Shown here one piece after another: positions 50,674 to 58,940 of a stretch of 64,000 nt of DNA. The notes beneath the pieces are model-generated. The model searched no databases and was not told the origin of the DNA. It saw nothing but the letters and a program-made list of their open reading frames with translations. Within the stretch, counting starts at the first letter, position 1. Each line of letters starts with the position of its first letter. The stretch lies in contig OY969774.1 of NCBI GenBank assembly GCA_963702955.1, positions 310,001-374,000 on the forward strand, read 5' to 3'. Both the position numbers and the translations under genes were made by a program. The DNA comes from VRUE01 sp963702955 (GTDB lineage: Bacteria; Actinomycetota; Thermoleophilia; Solirubrobacterales; 70-9).

Positions 50674-50990
50674 GAGAGCAGCCTTTCGACCAGCCGGGGC
50701 AGTTCGCGGGCCAGGCGGGAGCGGGGGACCGCGAGGTCGATGCCGGCGGCGTCGGCGGCTTCTTTGGTCTCGGCGTTGACGTGGGAGTAGTAGCCGAGGA
50801 TCGGGATGCCGAGAGCGGCGAGAGCTTGCGGGTCCTCGCTGTCGAGGTCGGCGACTACGAGGTCGGCCTCGTCGAGCCGAGCTCCCTTCAGCGCGGGCGA
50901 GAGGGTCACGTCGTGGCCGGCCGCCGTCAACGTCGCTTCCACCTTGCTGCCCAGCAGCAGGTCCGGCGCGACCGCGACGACGCGGGCCAC
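50670..50990 (-). CDS. Small response-regulator-like/Rossmann protein of unknown function
   Basis: About 106 residues starting at GTG: ARVVAVAPDLLLGSKVEATL, then ADLVVADLDSEDPQALAALG and IPILGYYSHVNAETKEAADA. The alternation of strand and helix with an Asp after the third strand resembles a CheY-like receiver or small Rossmann domain. Its stop overlaps the end of mntH by 4 bases in convergent orientation, and its start touches the stop of the upstream gene. Confidence 0.55.
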   Translation of the reverse strand: MARVVAVAPDLLLGSKVEATLTAAGHDVTLSPALKGARLDEADLVVADLDSEDPQALAALGIPILGYYSHVNAETKEAADAAGIDLAVPRSRLARELPRLVERLLS

Positions 50991-51352
50991 TACAGCGAGC
51001 GGCGCCGGCGGAACTCTTCGCGGACGCTCTCCGGGCGGCCCCACATCTGCACGACCTCGGCCCGGCCCTCGCGCACCTCGCGCACCTGCATCTCGCCGAC
51101 GACGCCTTCCTCGTCGAGCTTCTCCAGCACCCCAAGCACGGTGTCGGCCGCGGCCGCGTGCCCGAAGCTGTGAGCGACCAGCAGGCGCCAGTCCCAATCG
51201 GCCTGCGAGTAGGGCTGCGCGTTGACCCGGCTCAGGGCGACGGCCGTGTCGATGTACTCGCTCTCGTCCGCGATCCGGAGGTCCAGCTCCAGGTCCGTCC
51301 AATCGGGCGGCAACGAATCGAGCACCTGCTTGAAATCGCCGGCCAGGCTCAC
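50990..51352 (-). CDS. Hypothetical protein
   Basis: About 120 residues from a GTG, SLAGDFKQVLDSLPPDWTDL at the N terminus and DLRIADESEYIDTAVALSRV next; the C terminus is basic. It looks like a compact alpha/beta domain with no recognised motif. It begins five bases after the binding-protein gene's stop and is followed directly by the small Rossmann-like gene, so the three form a likely operon. Confidence 0.55.
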   Translation of the reverse strand: MSLAGDFKQVLDSLPPDWTDLELDLRIADESEYIDTAVALSRVNAQPYSQADWDWRLLVAHSFGHAAAADTVLGVLEKLDEEGVVGEMQVREVREGRAEVVQMWGRPESVREEFRRRRSL

Positions 51353-51357
51353 GCGAT

Positions 51358-52314
51358 TCAGCGTATCTGGAAGGCGTCGTTCACGTCCAGGGGCCGCTTC
51401 AGCAGGCCGTGCTGCAGGTCCCAGGCGGCCCATTCGTGGAGCACCTTGGAGTCGAACGGCGCGGGATGAAGATCCGGCAGCAGGGCGCGCAGCTGCGCCG
51501 CCTGGTCGGCGCGGTCGAGTTCGGGCACCTCGGCGAGCAGGTCGTCGAGCGCCTCGGCGGGGTGCCGGCTCGCGAAGCGGTAGCCGCGGGTCGTCGCGGC
51601 GACCATCGAGTCGACCAGCGCCGGGTCGTCGGCGACCGTTCGCTGCGAGGCGGCGAGGACCAGCTCGGGGTAGGGCGGAGCGCCGTATTCGTTCACCTTG
51701 AAGATCCGGATCGGGATGCCGCGGCGCCGCAGCTCGACCCCCTCGGCGTTCCAGAAGCCGGTCGCCGCGTCAACCTTGCCGGCGGCGAGCGAGGAGACGG
51801 CGTCGAAGCCGATCGTCACCCGGTGGACCCGCGCCGGATCGCCGCCGTCGGCCGCGACCTCGGAGTCGACCACGGCTTCGTCGGAGGGCAGGCCGGTGAC
51901 GCCGACCGTGCGGCCGTCGAGGTCGCGCGGGCGCCGCACCGGACCCCTGCCGGCGGCGATCACGGCGGCGAGCGGGCGCTGGACGATCGGCATCAGCCCG
52001 ACCGGCTCGAGGCCGCGCTCGCGGGCGATCCCGAGGTCGTGGATGTCGAGGATCGCGAACTCGGCGCGTCCTGCCGCGAGCAGCTTTGGCGCGTCGGTCG
52101 ATTCGCCCGGTCGGCGGATCGCCAGGTCGATCCCGGCGTCGCGGTAGAACCCCTCTCGCTGCGCCGCGTAGATGCCGGAATGGACGGCGTTGGGGGTGAA
52201 ATCGAGCACCAGCGTCGCGCCGTCCGGCGCGCCCGGTTCAGCGCCGCCCCCGCCGCAGCCGGCGGCGCCGGCGAGCAGGAGAGCGGCCGCCAGCAGCGCG
52301 GCAACTCGTCTCAT
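51358..52314 (-). CDS. ABC transporter substrate-binding lipoprotein, ThiY/NMT1-like
   Basis: 318 residues with a lipoprotein signal (ALLLAGAAGC). The mature N terminus ATLVLDFTPNAVHSGIYAAQ matches the ThiY/NMT1 signature for thiamine-pyrimidine-precursor receptors, followed by GFYRDAGIDLAIR, EFAILDIHDLGIARERG and FDAVSSLAAGKVDAATGFW. The ligand is plausibly a hydroxymethylpyrimidine-type compound, but related proteins bind sulfonates or nitrate. No permease or ATPase gene lies next to it in the window. Confidence 0.75.
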   Translation of the reverse strand: MRRVAALLAAALLLAGAAGCGGGGAEPGAPDGATLVLDFTPNAVHSGIYAAQREGFYRDAGIDLAIRRPGESTDAPKLLAAGRAEFAILDIHDLGIARERGLEPVGLMPIVQRPLAAVIAAGRGPVRRPRDLDGRTVGVTGLPSDEAVVDSEVAADGGDPARVHRVTIGFDAVSSLAAGKVDAATGFWNAEGVELRRRGIPIRIFKVNEYGAPPYPELVLAASQRTVADDPALVDSMVAATTRGYRFASRHPAEALDDLLAEVPELDRADQAAQLRALLPDLHPAPFDSKVLHEWAAWDLQHGLLKRPLDVNDAFQIR

Positions 52315-52403
52315 TCAACAGGGAAACCTATTCATAGGGCCGATCCGGATACACTCTCGCCCCGAAACCGACTTTGGGATTACGGGAACAGGAGGCGTAT
52401 CCA

Positions 52404-53174
52404 GTGCAGGAACGAGGACTTGCGGCATATCTCGCCGAGCTGATCGGCACTTTCTTGCTGGTGTTCTTCATCGCCACCGTCGTCATTCTGTTCGTGGCGA
52501 CCGGCAATCAGGCCCAGTTCGGCTCCGACTTCGCCGTGGTCGGGCTGGTCCACGCGTTCCTGCTGTTCGGCCTGATCGTCATGTTCGGCGTCGTCAGCGG
52601 CGGCCACTTCAACCCCGCGGTGACGCTGGCGGCGGCGGCGATCAAACGGATCTCCCCGGTCAACGCGGTGATCTACATGCTCGCCCAGCTCTCCGGCGGC
52701 GTGCTCGGCGCGCTGCTGGCCAAGGGGCTGCTGGTCGACGAGGGCCGGGCCACGCACTACGGCGCCGCCCATGTGAGCGGATTGCTCGGCGGCAACTTCC
52801 AGGGCTCGATCGTCGAGGCGGTCGGCACCTTCTGCCTCGTGCTCGTCATCCTCGCCGCGGTCTACTCGAAAAAGAGCATCAAGGACTGGGCGCCGCTGGC
52901 GATCGGCACCACGCTCGGTTTCATCGTCATGGTCGGCGGCCCGCTGACCGGCGGCTCCTTCAACCCGGCCCGCTGGTTCGGCCCCGCCCTGGTGAGCAAC
53001 GAATGGGGCGGCGTCTGGCCCTACCTGGCCGGCCCGATCGTCGGCTCGCTGCTCGCCGCGGCCGTCTTCCGCTTCGTGCTCGAGCCCGGCGGCAAGCCGC
53101 CGACCGAGTCGCCCGAGCGGGTCAAGCCGTCGGCGCCGAAGCCGCCGGCGCCGAAACCCGACCCCGCCGGCTGA
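52404..53174 (+). CDS. Aquaporin / glycerol facilitator family channel
   Basis: About 256 residues from a GTG preceded by AGGAGG at good spacing. It has six membrane helices and two half-helices with the NPA motifs: VSGGHFNPAVTLAA in the first repeat and TGGSFNPARWFGPALV in the second. GGSFNPAR with Arg after NPA is the selectivity-filter arginine. The C terminus is a Pro/Lys-rich tail of about 30 residues (KPSAPKPPAPKPDPAG), unusual in length. Water versus small-solute selectivity cannot be settled. Confidence 0.88.
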   Translation: MQERGLAAYLAELIGTFLLVFFIATVVILFVATGNQAQFGSDFAVVGLVHAFLLFGLIVMFGVVSGGHFNPAVTLAAAAIKRISPVNAVIYMLAQLSGGVLGALLAKGLLVDEGRATHYGAAHVSGLLGGNFQGSIVEAVGTFCLVLVILAAVYSKKSIKDWAPLAIGTTLGFIVMVGGPLTGGSFNPARWFGPALVSNEWGGVWPYLAGPIVGSLLAAAVFRFVLEPGGKPPTESPERVKPSAPKPPAPKPDPAG

Positions 53175-53257
53175 TCACACCGACTTGAGTTCCGCCGGGC
53201 AGGCGGTGCGGCAGGTTGCCGCTCTGCCGGCCCGGCGGTTGCAGTAGCTTGAGCGTC

Positions 53258-55603
53258 GTGCGTCGCGTCACCTTCTCGCGCAACTACACGCTCTCCCTCT
53301 CTCGCACCTGCCAGTGCTACTGCAAGTACTGCGCGTTCGCGACCCACCGGGCGCACATCCACTCGCCCGAGGAGGTCGAGCGCCAGCTCGACCAGGCGGA
53401 GCGCCGCAACGCGAAGGAGCTGCTGGTGCTCACCGGCGAGCGGCCCGAGGTCAACCCGGAGGTTGCCGCGCGACTCGCCGAGTGGGGCCACGAGGACTTC
53501 ACCGCCTACGTCGCCTGGGCCTGCGAGCGGGCACTCGGGCGGGGCATCCTGCCGCACACGAACATCGGCGTGCTCGACGAGCGCGACCTGGCGCGGCTGC
53601 GCGAGGTGACCGCCTCGCAGGGGCTGATGCTGGAGTCGATCTCCGAGCGGCTGATGGACACCGTCCACGCCGGCTCGCCGACCAAGCATCCGGCGCGGCG
53701 GCTGGCAACCATCGAGGCGGCCGGCAGGTTGAGGATCCCGTTCACGACGGGCATTCTCGTAGGCATCGGCGAGACCAAGCAAGAGCAGCTCGAATCTCTC
53801 GAAGCGATCGCGGAGCTGCACAAGCGCTATGGCCACATCCAGGAGGTCATCCTCCAAAACTTCGTCCCACACCCTCGCTACTACGGAGCCGAAGTCGCCG
53901 ACATCGCTGACGAAGCTGCTCTCGCTAAGTGGGAGGGTCCCCGATCGCCCCTCTCAGACCCGCCCGGCGCCGGAAGGGCAGGGAGTCCCCCCGATGGAGG
54001 CTTTGGGAGCGGTGCCAATACGAGCCCTGCACGCGTGCAAGCCGTACGGTCTCCAGCGGGGGGGCTCCCTGCCCTTCCCTCATGGGCCGGCCCGGTGTCC
54101 GTCGACGACATCAAGCGGTTGATTGCTCAGTGCAGAGAGCTGATGCCGGATGTCGGGGTGCAGGTGCCGCCCAATTTGTCCGACTTCTGGCCGGAGCTGG
54201 TGGAGGCTGGAGCTACGGACCTTGGAGGGCTGTCGGCGAATGGGGATCACATTTCGCCCGAGGAGCCTTTTCCGAGTCCGCATCAGGTGCGGAAGGAGCT
54301 GGCGCCGCGGGGGTATGCGCTGAGCGAGCGGTTGTGTGTCTACCCGCAGTACATGGACCCCGCGTGGATGGAGCAGGGGGTGCTGGACGTGGTGAAGCTG
54401 AAGTACTGGAGCTTCATTCCGCGGCGTGGGTCCGGGCGCAGGAGCGAGGAGCGGATCGAGGCCGGGGTGGCCGAGCGGGCGATCGCCAAGGGGCGCGAGG
54501 GGCTGGGGCTGAGCGAGGACGAGCTGACGGCGCTGTTCGCCGAGACGCGGCCGGAGGTCGTCGAGGAGATGCGGGTCGCCGCCGACGAGCTGCGGGCGGA
54601 GCTGGCCGGCGACCGGGCGACCTTCGTCGTCAACCGCAACATCAACTTCACCAACGTCTGCATCGTCGGCTGCGCCTTCTGCGGCTTCGGCCAGGGGCGG
54701 CGCTCGCCCGATGCCTACGAGGTCTCCGAGGAGGACTTCGCGGCGCGGATCCGCGCCGCGGTCGAGTTCGGCGCGACCGAGCTCTGCATGCAGGGCGGCA
54801 TCCACCCCGACCTGACCCTGGAAGAGTACGGCCGCTGGCTGCGACTGGCCAAGGACGTGGCGCCGCAGCTGCACCTGCACGCCTACTCGCCGATGGAGGT
54901 CCACTACATGTGCGAGCGCTCCGGCGGGGCGCCGCAGGAGGTCTTCGAGTACCTGATCGAATGCGGGCTCGGCTCGACGCCGGGCACCGCGGCCGAGGTA
55001 CTCGACGACGGCGTCCGGCAGCGGATCTCGCCGAACAAGCTGCCGGTCGACCGCTGGGTCGAGATCGTCGAAGCGGCTCACGCCGCCGGGCTGCGCTCGA
55101 CCTCGACGGTGATGTTCGGCCACATCGAGGAGCCGCGCGAGCTGGCCCGCCACATGCGCGTGATCCGTGCCCTGCAGGAGCGGACCGGCGGCATCACCGA
55201 GTTCGTCCCGCTCAGCTTCATCCCCTTCAACACGATGCTCGGCCGCACCCACGGGATCGAGGAGATCTCGATCGCCGAGAACCTCAAGCACACCGCCGCC
55301 TTCCGCCTCGCGCTCGGCCGCACGATCCCCAACCTGCAGGCGAGCTGGGTGAAGATGGGCCTGGAGGGGGCGACCGAGGCGCTGCGCTGGGGGGTCAACG
55401 ACCTCGGCGGCACGCTGATGGAGGAGAACATCTCGCGCATGGCCGGCTCCCAGCACGGAGTGCGGCTCGAGCCGGAGCAGCTGATCGAGGCGGCGCGGGC
55501 CGCCGGCCGCGAGCCGGCGCAGCGGACGACCCTGTATGAGATCGTCGAGACCTATGCGAGCGATGGTCCTCGAGGGGCAGCGGCAGCCGCTTCGGCCGGC
55601 TGA
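53258..55603 (+). CDS. fbiC: 7,8-didemethyl-8-hydroxy-5-deazariboflavin (FO) synthase, fused CofG/CofH
   Basis: About 781 residues with two radical SAM domains that together build FO, the F420 chromophore. The N-terminal CofG half carries CQCYCKYCAF (C-x3-C-x2-C) and LTGERPEVN. The C-terminal CofH half carries CIVGCAFCGFGQG and ELCMQGGIHPDLTLEEYG. Residues of about 226-280 (WEGPRSPLSD to GLPALPSWAGP) form a Pro/Gly-rich insertion that FbiC proteins I know lack at this point; it is encoded by a palindromic element inserted in frame. The flanks (DIADEAALAKW and PVSVDDIKRLIAQCRELMPD) continue normal FbiC sequence. The GTG start was chosen over earlier codons. Confidence 0.92.
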   Translation: MRRVTFSRNYTLSLSRTCQCYCKYCAFATHRAHIHSPEEVERQLDQAERRNAKELLVLTGERPEVNPEVAARLAEWGHEDFTAYVAWACERALGRGILPHTNIGVLDERDLARLREVTASQGLMLESISERLMDTVHAGSPTKHPARRLATIEAAGRLRIPFTTGILVGIGETKQEQLESLEAIAELHKRYGHIQEVILQNFVPHPRYYGAEVADIADEAALAKWEGPRSPLSDPPGAGRAGSPPDGGFGSGANTSPARVQAVRSPAGGLPALPSWAGPVSVDDIKRLIAQCRELMPDVGVQVPPNLSDFWPELVEAGATDLGGLSANGDHISPEEPFPSPHQVRKELAPRGYALSERLCVYPQYMDPAWMEQGVLDVVKLKYWSFIPRRGSGRRSEERIEAGVAERAIAKGREGLGLSEDELTALFAETRPEVVEEMRVAADELRAELAGDRATFVVNRNINFTNVCIVGCAFCGFGQGRRSPDAYEVSEEDFAARIRAAVEFGATELCMQGGIHPDLTLEEYGRWLRLAKDVAPQLHLHAYSPMEVHYMCERSGGAPQEVFEYLIECGLGSTPGTAAEVLDDGVRQRISPNKLPVDRWVEIVEAAHAAGLRSTSTVMFGHIEEPRELARHMRVIRALQERTGGITEFVPLSFIPFNTMLGRTHGIEEISIAENLKHTAAFRLALGRTIPNLQASWVKMGLEGATEALRWGVNDLGGTLMEENISRMAGSQHGVRLEPEQLIEAARAAGREPAQRTTLYEIVETYASDGPRGAAAAASAG
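53972..54078. mobile_element. Palindromic repeat element inserted in frame within fbiC
   Basis: Arms of 21 bases at 53972-53992 and 54058-54078 are complementary at 20 positions (GGAAGGGCAGGGAG core) and flank a 65-base centre that itself has partial inverted repeats, such as TGCACGCGTGCA. The element is translated without a stop. It resembles the palindromic elements that insert within coding regions in some bacteria. No transposase is present, so mobility is inferred only. Confidence 0.6.
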
Positions 55604-56540
55604 GCTGCCCGACCCCGAGCCCGGCCTCGGCCGGCTGCTGATCTCGGTTTCGGCCTGCGGCGTCTGCCGCACCGATCTGCACATCGTCGACGGCGATCTG
55701 ACCGAGCCGAAGCTGCCGCTCGTCCTCGGCCACCAGATCGTCGGCACGGTGGCGGGGACGGGGGAGGGGGCGGAGCGATACGCGATCGGCGACCGCGTCG
55801 GCGTCCCCTGGCTCGGCTGGACCGACGGCAGCTGCCGCTACTGCGCGAGCGGCCGCGAGAACCTCTGCGACCGGGCCCGCTTCACCGGCTACGACATCGA
55901 CGGCGGCTACGCCGAGCTGACCGTCGCCGACGAGCGCTTCTGCCTGCCGATCCCCGCCGCCTACCCGGACGAGCAGGCGGCGCCGCTGCTCTGCGCCGGG
56001 CTGATCGGCTACCGGGCGCTGCGGCTGGTCGGGGATGCCGAGCGGATCGGCTTCTACGGCTTCGGCGCCTCGGCCCACATCCTCTGCCAGGTGGCGGCGC
56101 ACCAGGGACGCAGGGTCTTCGTCTTCACCCGCGAGGGCGACGCCGAGGGGCAGGAGTTCGCTCGCAGCCTCGGCGCCGAGTGGGCGGGCTCCTCGGAGGA
56201 GGCGCCGCCGGAGGAGATCGACGGGGCGATCGTCTTCGCCCCGGTGGGCGCGCTGATGACCGCGGCGCTGCGGGTCAGCGCCAAGGGGGCGCGGATAATC
56301 AGCGCCGGCATCCACATGAGCGACATCCCGTCCTTTCCCTACGACGAGCTGTGGGGCGAGCGCTCGCTCGGCTCGGTCGCCAACCTCACCCGGCGGGACG
56401 GCGAGGAGTTCCTGGCGCTGGCGCCGCAGGTCCCGGTCAGGACCGAGGTCGAGGTCCACCCGTTGGAGGACGCCGACGAGGCTCTCGACTCGATCCGCAC
56501 CGGCGCCCTCAAGGGCGCCGCCGTGCTGCAAATTGCCTGA
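55554..56540 (+). CDS. Zinc-type alcohol dehydrogenase (MDR superfamily)
   Basis: About 328 residues from the ATG that lies inside the end of fbiC (50-base overlap). Catalytic-zinc residues are in CGVCRTDLHIVDGD and VLGHQIVG, the structural-zinc loop in CRYCASGRENLCDR, and the cofactor-binding Rossmann region in GFYGFGASAHILCQV. It resembles the AdhA-type 'zinc-binding alcohol dehydrogenase family' with GVPWLGWTDGSC. Coupling to fbiC could mean an F420- or NAD-dependent dehydrogenase; the GFGASA loop is not diagnostic. Confidence 0.8.
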   Translation: MRAMVLEGQRQPLRPAELPDPEPGLGRLLISVSACGVCRTDLHIVDGDLTEPKLPLVLGHQIVGTVAGTGEGAERYAIGDRVGVPWLGWTDGSCRYCASGRENLCDRARFTGYDIDGGYAELTVADERFCLPIPAAYPDEQAAPLLCAGLIGYRALRLVGDAERIGFYGFGASAHILCQVAAHQGRRVFVFTREGDAEGQEFARSLGAEWAGSSEEAPPEEIDGAIVFAPVGALMTAALRVSAKGARIISAGIHMSDIPSFPYDELWGERSLGSVANLTRRDGEEFLALAPQVPVRTEVEVHPLEDADEALDSIRTGALKGAAVLQIA

Positions 56541-56564
56541 AACCCCCAACCGCACCGGGTCGAT

Positions 56565-56602
56565 TGCAGGATTTGGGGCACTGGGGTACCCCAAATCCTG
56601 CA
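56565..56602. terminator. Perfect 14-bp hairpin between convergent genes (ATTTGGGG family)
   Basis: TGCAGGATTTGGGG and its exact complement enclose CACTGGGGTA between the alcohol dehydrogenase and cofE stops. In this place it can act as a bidirectional terminator. It shares the ATTTGGGG core with the hairpin at 48838-48873, so it may instead be a member of a repeat family. Confidence 0.55.
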
Positions 56603-56614
56603 CTCTGCGGCGTG

Positions 56615-57379
56615 TCAGCGGAACAGGTCTGCGGCTCGGGGGCGGCGGAGCGCTTGGGCGCCGGGGCCGTCGTCGGAGGTGACGTGATGCTCCAAGCCGC
56701 GGATGATGGCCACTGGCGTGCGGCTTGCCTTGTCGCGGACGAGATCTGCTGCTGCGGCTGCCTCGTCGGCTATCGCGATCAGGGTCGCTTCCAGCTTGCG
56801 GCCGGCGGTGTCGGCGCGGCCGCGCCAGTCGTCGAGGGGGGCTAGGCCGGCGCAGCCGATCGCCACCTCGGCCTGGCCGAGCCGCCAGGCGCGGCCGAAG
56901 CTGTCGCTGATTACGACCGCGATGGTGGGGGAGGCCCCTCGCCCTCCGACCATGGCCGCCGTGATTTCGGCTCTTAGCTTGCGGGCGGAAGCATCCGGGT
57001 CCTCGGGCAGGAGCGCGACGGTGCCCTCCTCGGGCAGGTTGGAGCTGTCGATGCCGGCGTTGGCGCAGACGAAGCCGTGGTGGGTCTCGACGATCAGCAC
57101 GCCGCGCTCGGCCCGCAGCACCTCGCGGCTCTCTTCGAGGATCAGCTCGACCAGCGCCGGCTCCTTGCCGAGGACGGCGGCCAGGCGCCGCGCCTCGCTG
57201 CCGGGGATCGCGCTGGAGAGCCGCCGCACGCGTCCCTCCGCCTTGGAGACGATCTTCTGCGAGACGACGACGACGTCGCCGTCGCTCAGCTCGGTCCGCG
57301 CCGCGATCTCGGCGCCGACCGACATCCCCGCGGCGAACTCGGGCAGGCCGGCGACCGGAAGGACCCGCAGCTCGCTCAA
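56615..57379 (-). CDS. cofE: Coenzyme F420:L-glutamate ligase (CofE), stand-alone
   Basis: 254 residues starting at a TTG that overlaps the cofC stop (TTGA). It adds glutamate(s) to F420-0. Motifs are GDVVVVSQKIVSKAEGRVRR at the N-terminal core, FVCANAGIDSSN, VVISDSFGRAWRLGQAEVAI and a late ADLVRDKASRTPVAIIRG. In mycobacteria this domain is the N-terminal half of FbiB and is followed by a flavin-dependent reductase half; here the protein ends after the CofE domain. Confidence 0.9.
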   Translation of the reverse strand: MSELRVLPVAGLPEFAAGMSVGAEIAARTELSDGDVVVVSQKIVSKAEGRVRRLSSAIPGSEARRLAAVLGKEPALVELILEESREVLRAERGVLIVETHHGFVCANAGIDSSNLPEEGTVALLPEDPDASARKLRAEITAAMVGGRGASPTIAVVISDSFGRAWRLGQAEVAIGCAGLAPLDDWRGRADTAGRKLEATLIAIADEAAAAADLVRDKASRTPVAIIRGLEHHVTSDDGPGAQALRRPRAADLFR

Positions 57380-58017
57380 AGCCCCAGCGCCTTGGCGGTC
57401 CGCTTGGCGCGGCCGCGGCCCGACTCCAGCTCGCGGGTGAGGGCGACGACGTCTGCCGGCGTGTCGAGGTCGAGGGCGAGGCTCGGCAGCTCCTCGATTC
57501 CGAACGGGACGCCCGCCTCGCGCGCTGCCGCGACGTGCCGCGCGCAGCTTCCCTCGCCGAAGGCGGGCCGGATCGCGCTCGGCGGGGTCAGGGCGAGCGC
57601 ATTGGTGCCGGTGCCGTGGCGGTCGGGGACGATGCCGACATAGCTGCCCGGCAGCCCGGTCAGCAGCCGGTCGAGCTCGCGTGGCTCGAGCAGCGGGCAG
57701 TCGCCGGGCAGGAGGACGACGCACTCCGCGCCCTCCTGCTCGGCGCGGGCGATGCCGGCCAGCGCCGCCCTCACGTGTCCCTCGTCGCCGGGGTCCGGGA
57801 CGACCTCGGCGCCGGAGCCGGCGATTATCTCCTGCGCCAGCGGCTCGCCGCTGACGACGATCGTCCGCTCGATCGAACGCGCCTCGCCGATCGCCTCGAG
57901 CACGTCTTCGAGCATCGCCGCGGCCAGCGCCGCGCGCCGCTCGTCGTCGATCCCGCCCGCAAGGCGCTGCTTCGCCGCGTCGAAGCGCTTCACCGGCAGG
58001 ATCGCGGTGGCCTTCAC
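57376..58017 (-). CDS. cofC: Phosphoenolpyruvate/2-phospho-L-lactate guanylyltransferase (CofC/FbiD)
   Basis: 213 residues. The nucleotidyltransferase fold shows ILPVKRFDAAKQRLAGGIDD (nucleotide-binding Lys/Arg), CVVLLPGDCPLLEPRELDRL with the metal-binding Asp, and IVPDRHGTGTNALAL, all typical of CofC/FbiD. It activates the phosphate precursor for F420 by GMP transfer. It overlaps cofD upstream and cofE downstream by 4 bases each. Actinobacterial enzymes use phosphoenolpyruvate; the exact substrate is not visible from sequence. Confidence 0.9.
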   Translation of the reverse strand: MKATAILPVKRFDAAKQRLAGGIDDERRAALAAAMLEDVLEAIGEARSIERTIVVSGEPLAQEIIAGSGAEVVPDPGDEGHVRAALAGIARAEQEGAECVVLLPGDCPLLEPRELDRLLTGLPGSYVGIVPDRHGTGTNALALTPPSAIRPAFGEGSCARHVAAAREAGVPFGIEELPSLALDLDTPADVVALTRELESGRGRAKRTAKALGL

Positions 58018-58940
58018 CGCGCGTTCAGGTCGGCGGCGAAATCGAGCACGATGCGCGCCAGCCGCGCCCGGCCGGCGGCGCCGTCCATCAGGGTCGGCGC
58101 GGCGAGGGTCGGGATGTCAGCCGGGGGCGGGTCGGGGTCGCCCTCGTCGACGACCATCGCGTCGATCAGCCCGGCGTAGAGCGAAGCCACCCCGGCCGCG
58201 TTCGAGGGCCGCCCGACCGCCGCCATGAAGCGCTCGGTCGGTCCCTTGACCACCTGGCCGGCGACGAAGGGGCTGACCGCGACGACCGGGGCGCCGGCGG
58301 CGGCGATCGCCTCGCGCATCCCGGGCACGGCGAGGATCGGGCCGATGCTGATCACCGGGTTGGAGGGGCCGATCACGATCGCCTCCGCCTCCGCCAGCGC
58401 TGCGAGCACCTCGGGCGTCGGTTCGGCCTCGGCGATTCCGTCGAGCTCGACCCCGGTCACCTCCTGCTGTCCGCCGTCGACGATCAGGTACTCCTGCAGG
58501 CCGCGGCGGCCGGCGGCGGTGATCACGTTCGTCCGCACCCGCGCCTCGCTCATCGGCAGGACCCGGGCGGCGACTCCGAGCGCGCGGGCGATCTGCGCCT
58601 GGGCGTCCGTATGCCGCCCGCCATCGTCGAGGAAGGTGCGCCGGTAGAGGCAGGCGGCGAGGTCGCGATCCGAGAGCGAGAACCAGTCGGGCGCACCGAG
58701 CTTGGACAGCCGCTCGAAGGCGGCGAAGGAGTCGTCGCGGATGCCCCAGCCGCGCTCGGCGTCGATTTCGCCGCTCAGCCAGTAGGTGACCAGGTCCGGG
58801 TCGGGGGAGACGTGGACGCCGAGCACCTCGACGTCGTCGGCGATGTTGGCGATCACCGCCAGGTCGCCGCCGATCTCCTCCTGCAGGCCGGCGCCGAGCT
58901 TGGCGCCGCCGGTGCCGCCGGCCAGCAGCGCGACCCTCAC
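58014..58940 (-). CDS. cofD: 2-phospho-L-lactate transferase (CofD/FbiA)
   Basis: 308 residues that join the activated phospho-moiety to FO, making F420-0 or its dehydro form. Visible motifs are VALLAGGTGGAKLGAGL at the N terminus, VIANIADDVEVLGVHVSPD, PDLVTYWLSGEID, and IVIGPSNPVISIGPILAVPG, the conserved GDP/FO-binding region. ATGA overlaps on both sides place it second in the four-gene operon. Confidence 0.93.
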   Translation of the reverse strand: MRVALLAGGTGGAKLGAGLQEEIGGDLAVIANIADDVEVLGVHVSPDPDLVTYWLSGEIDAERGWGIRDDSFAAFERLSKLGAPDWFSLSDRDLAACLYRRTFLDDGGRHTDAQAQIARALGVAARVLPMSEARVRTNVITAAGRRGLQEYLIVDGGQQEVTGVELDGIAEAEPTPEVLAALAEAEAIVIGPSNPVISIGPILAVPGMREAIAAAGAPVVAVSPFVAGQVVKGPTERFMAAVGRPSNAAGVASLYAGLIDAMVVDEGDPDPPPADIPTLAAPTLMDGAAGRARLARIVLDFAADLNAR

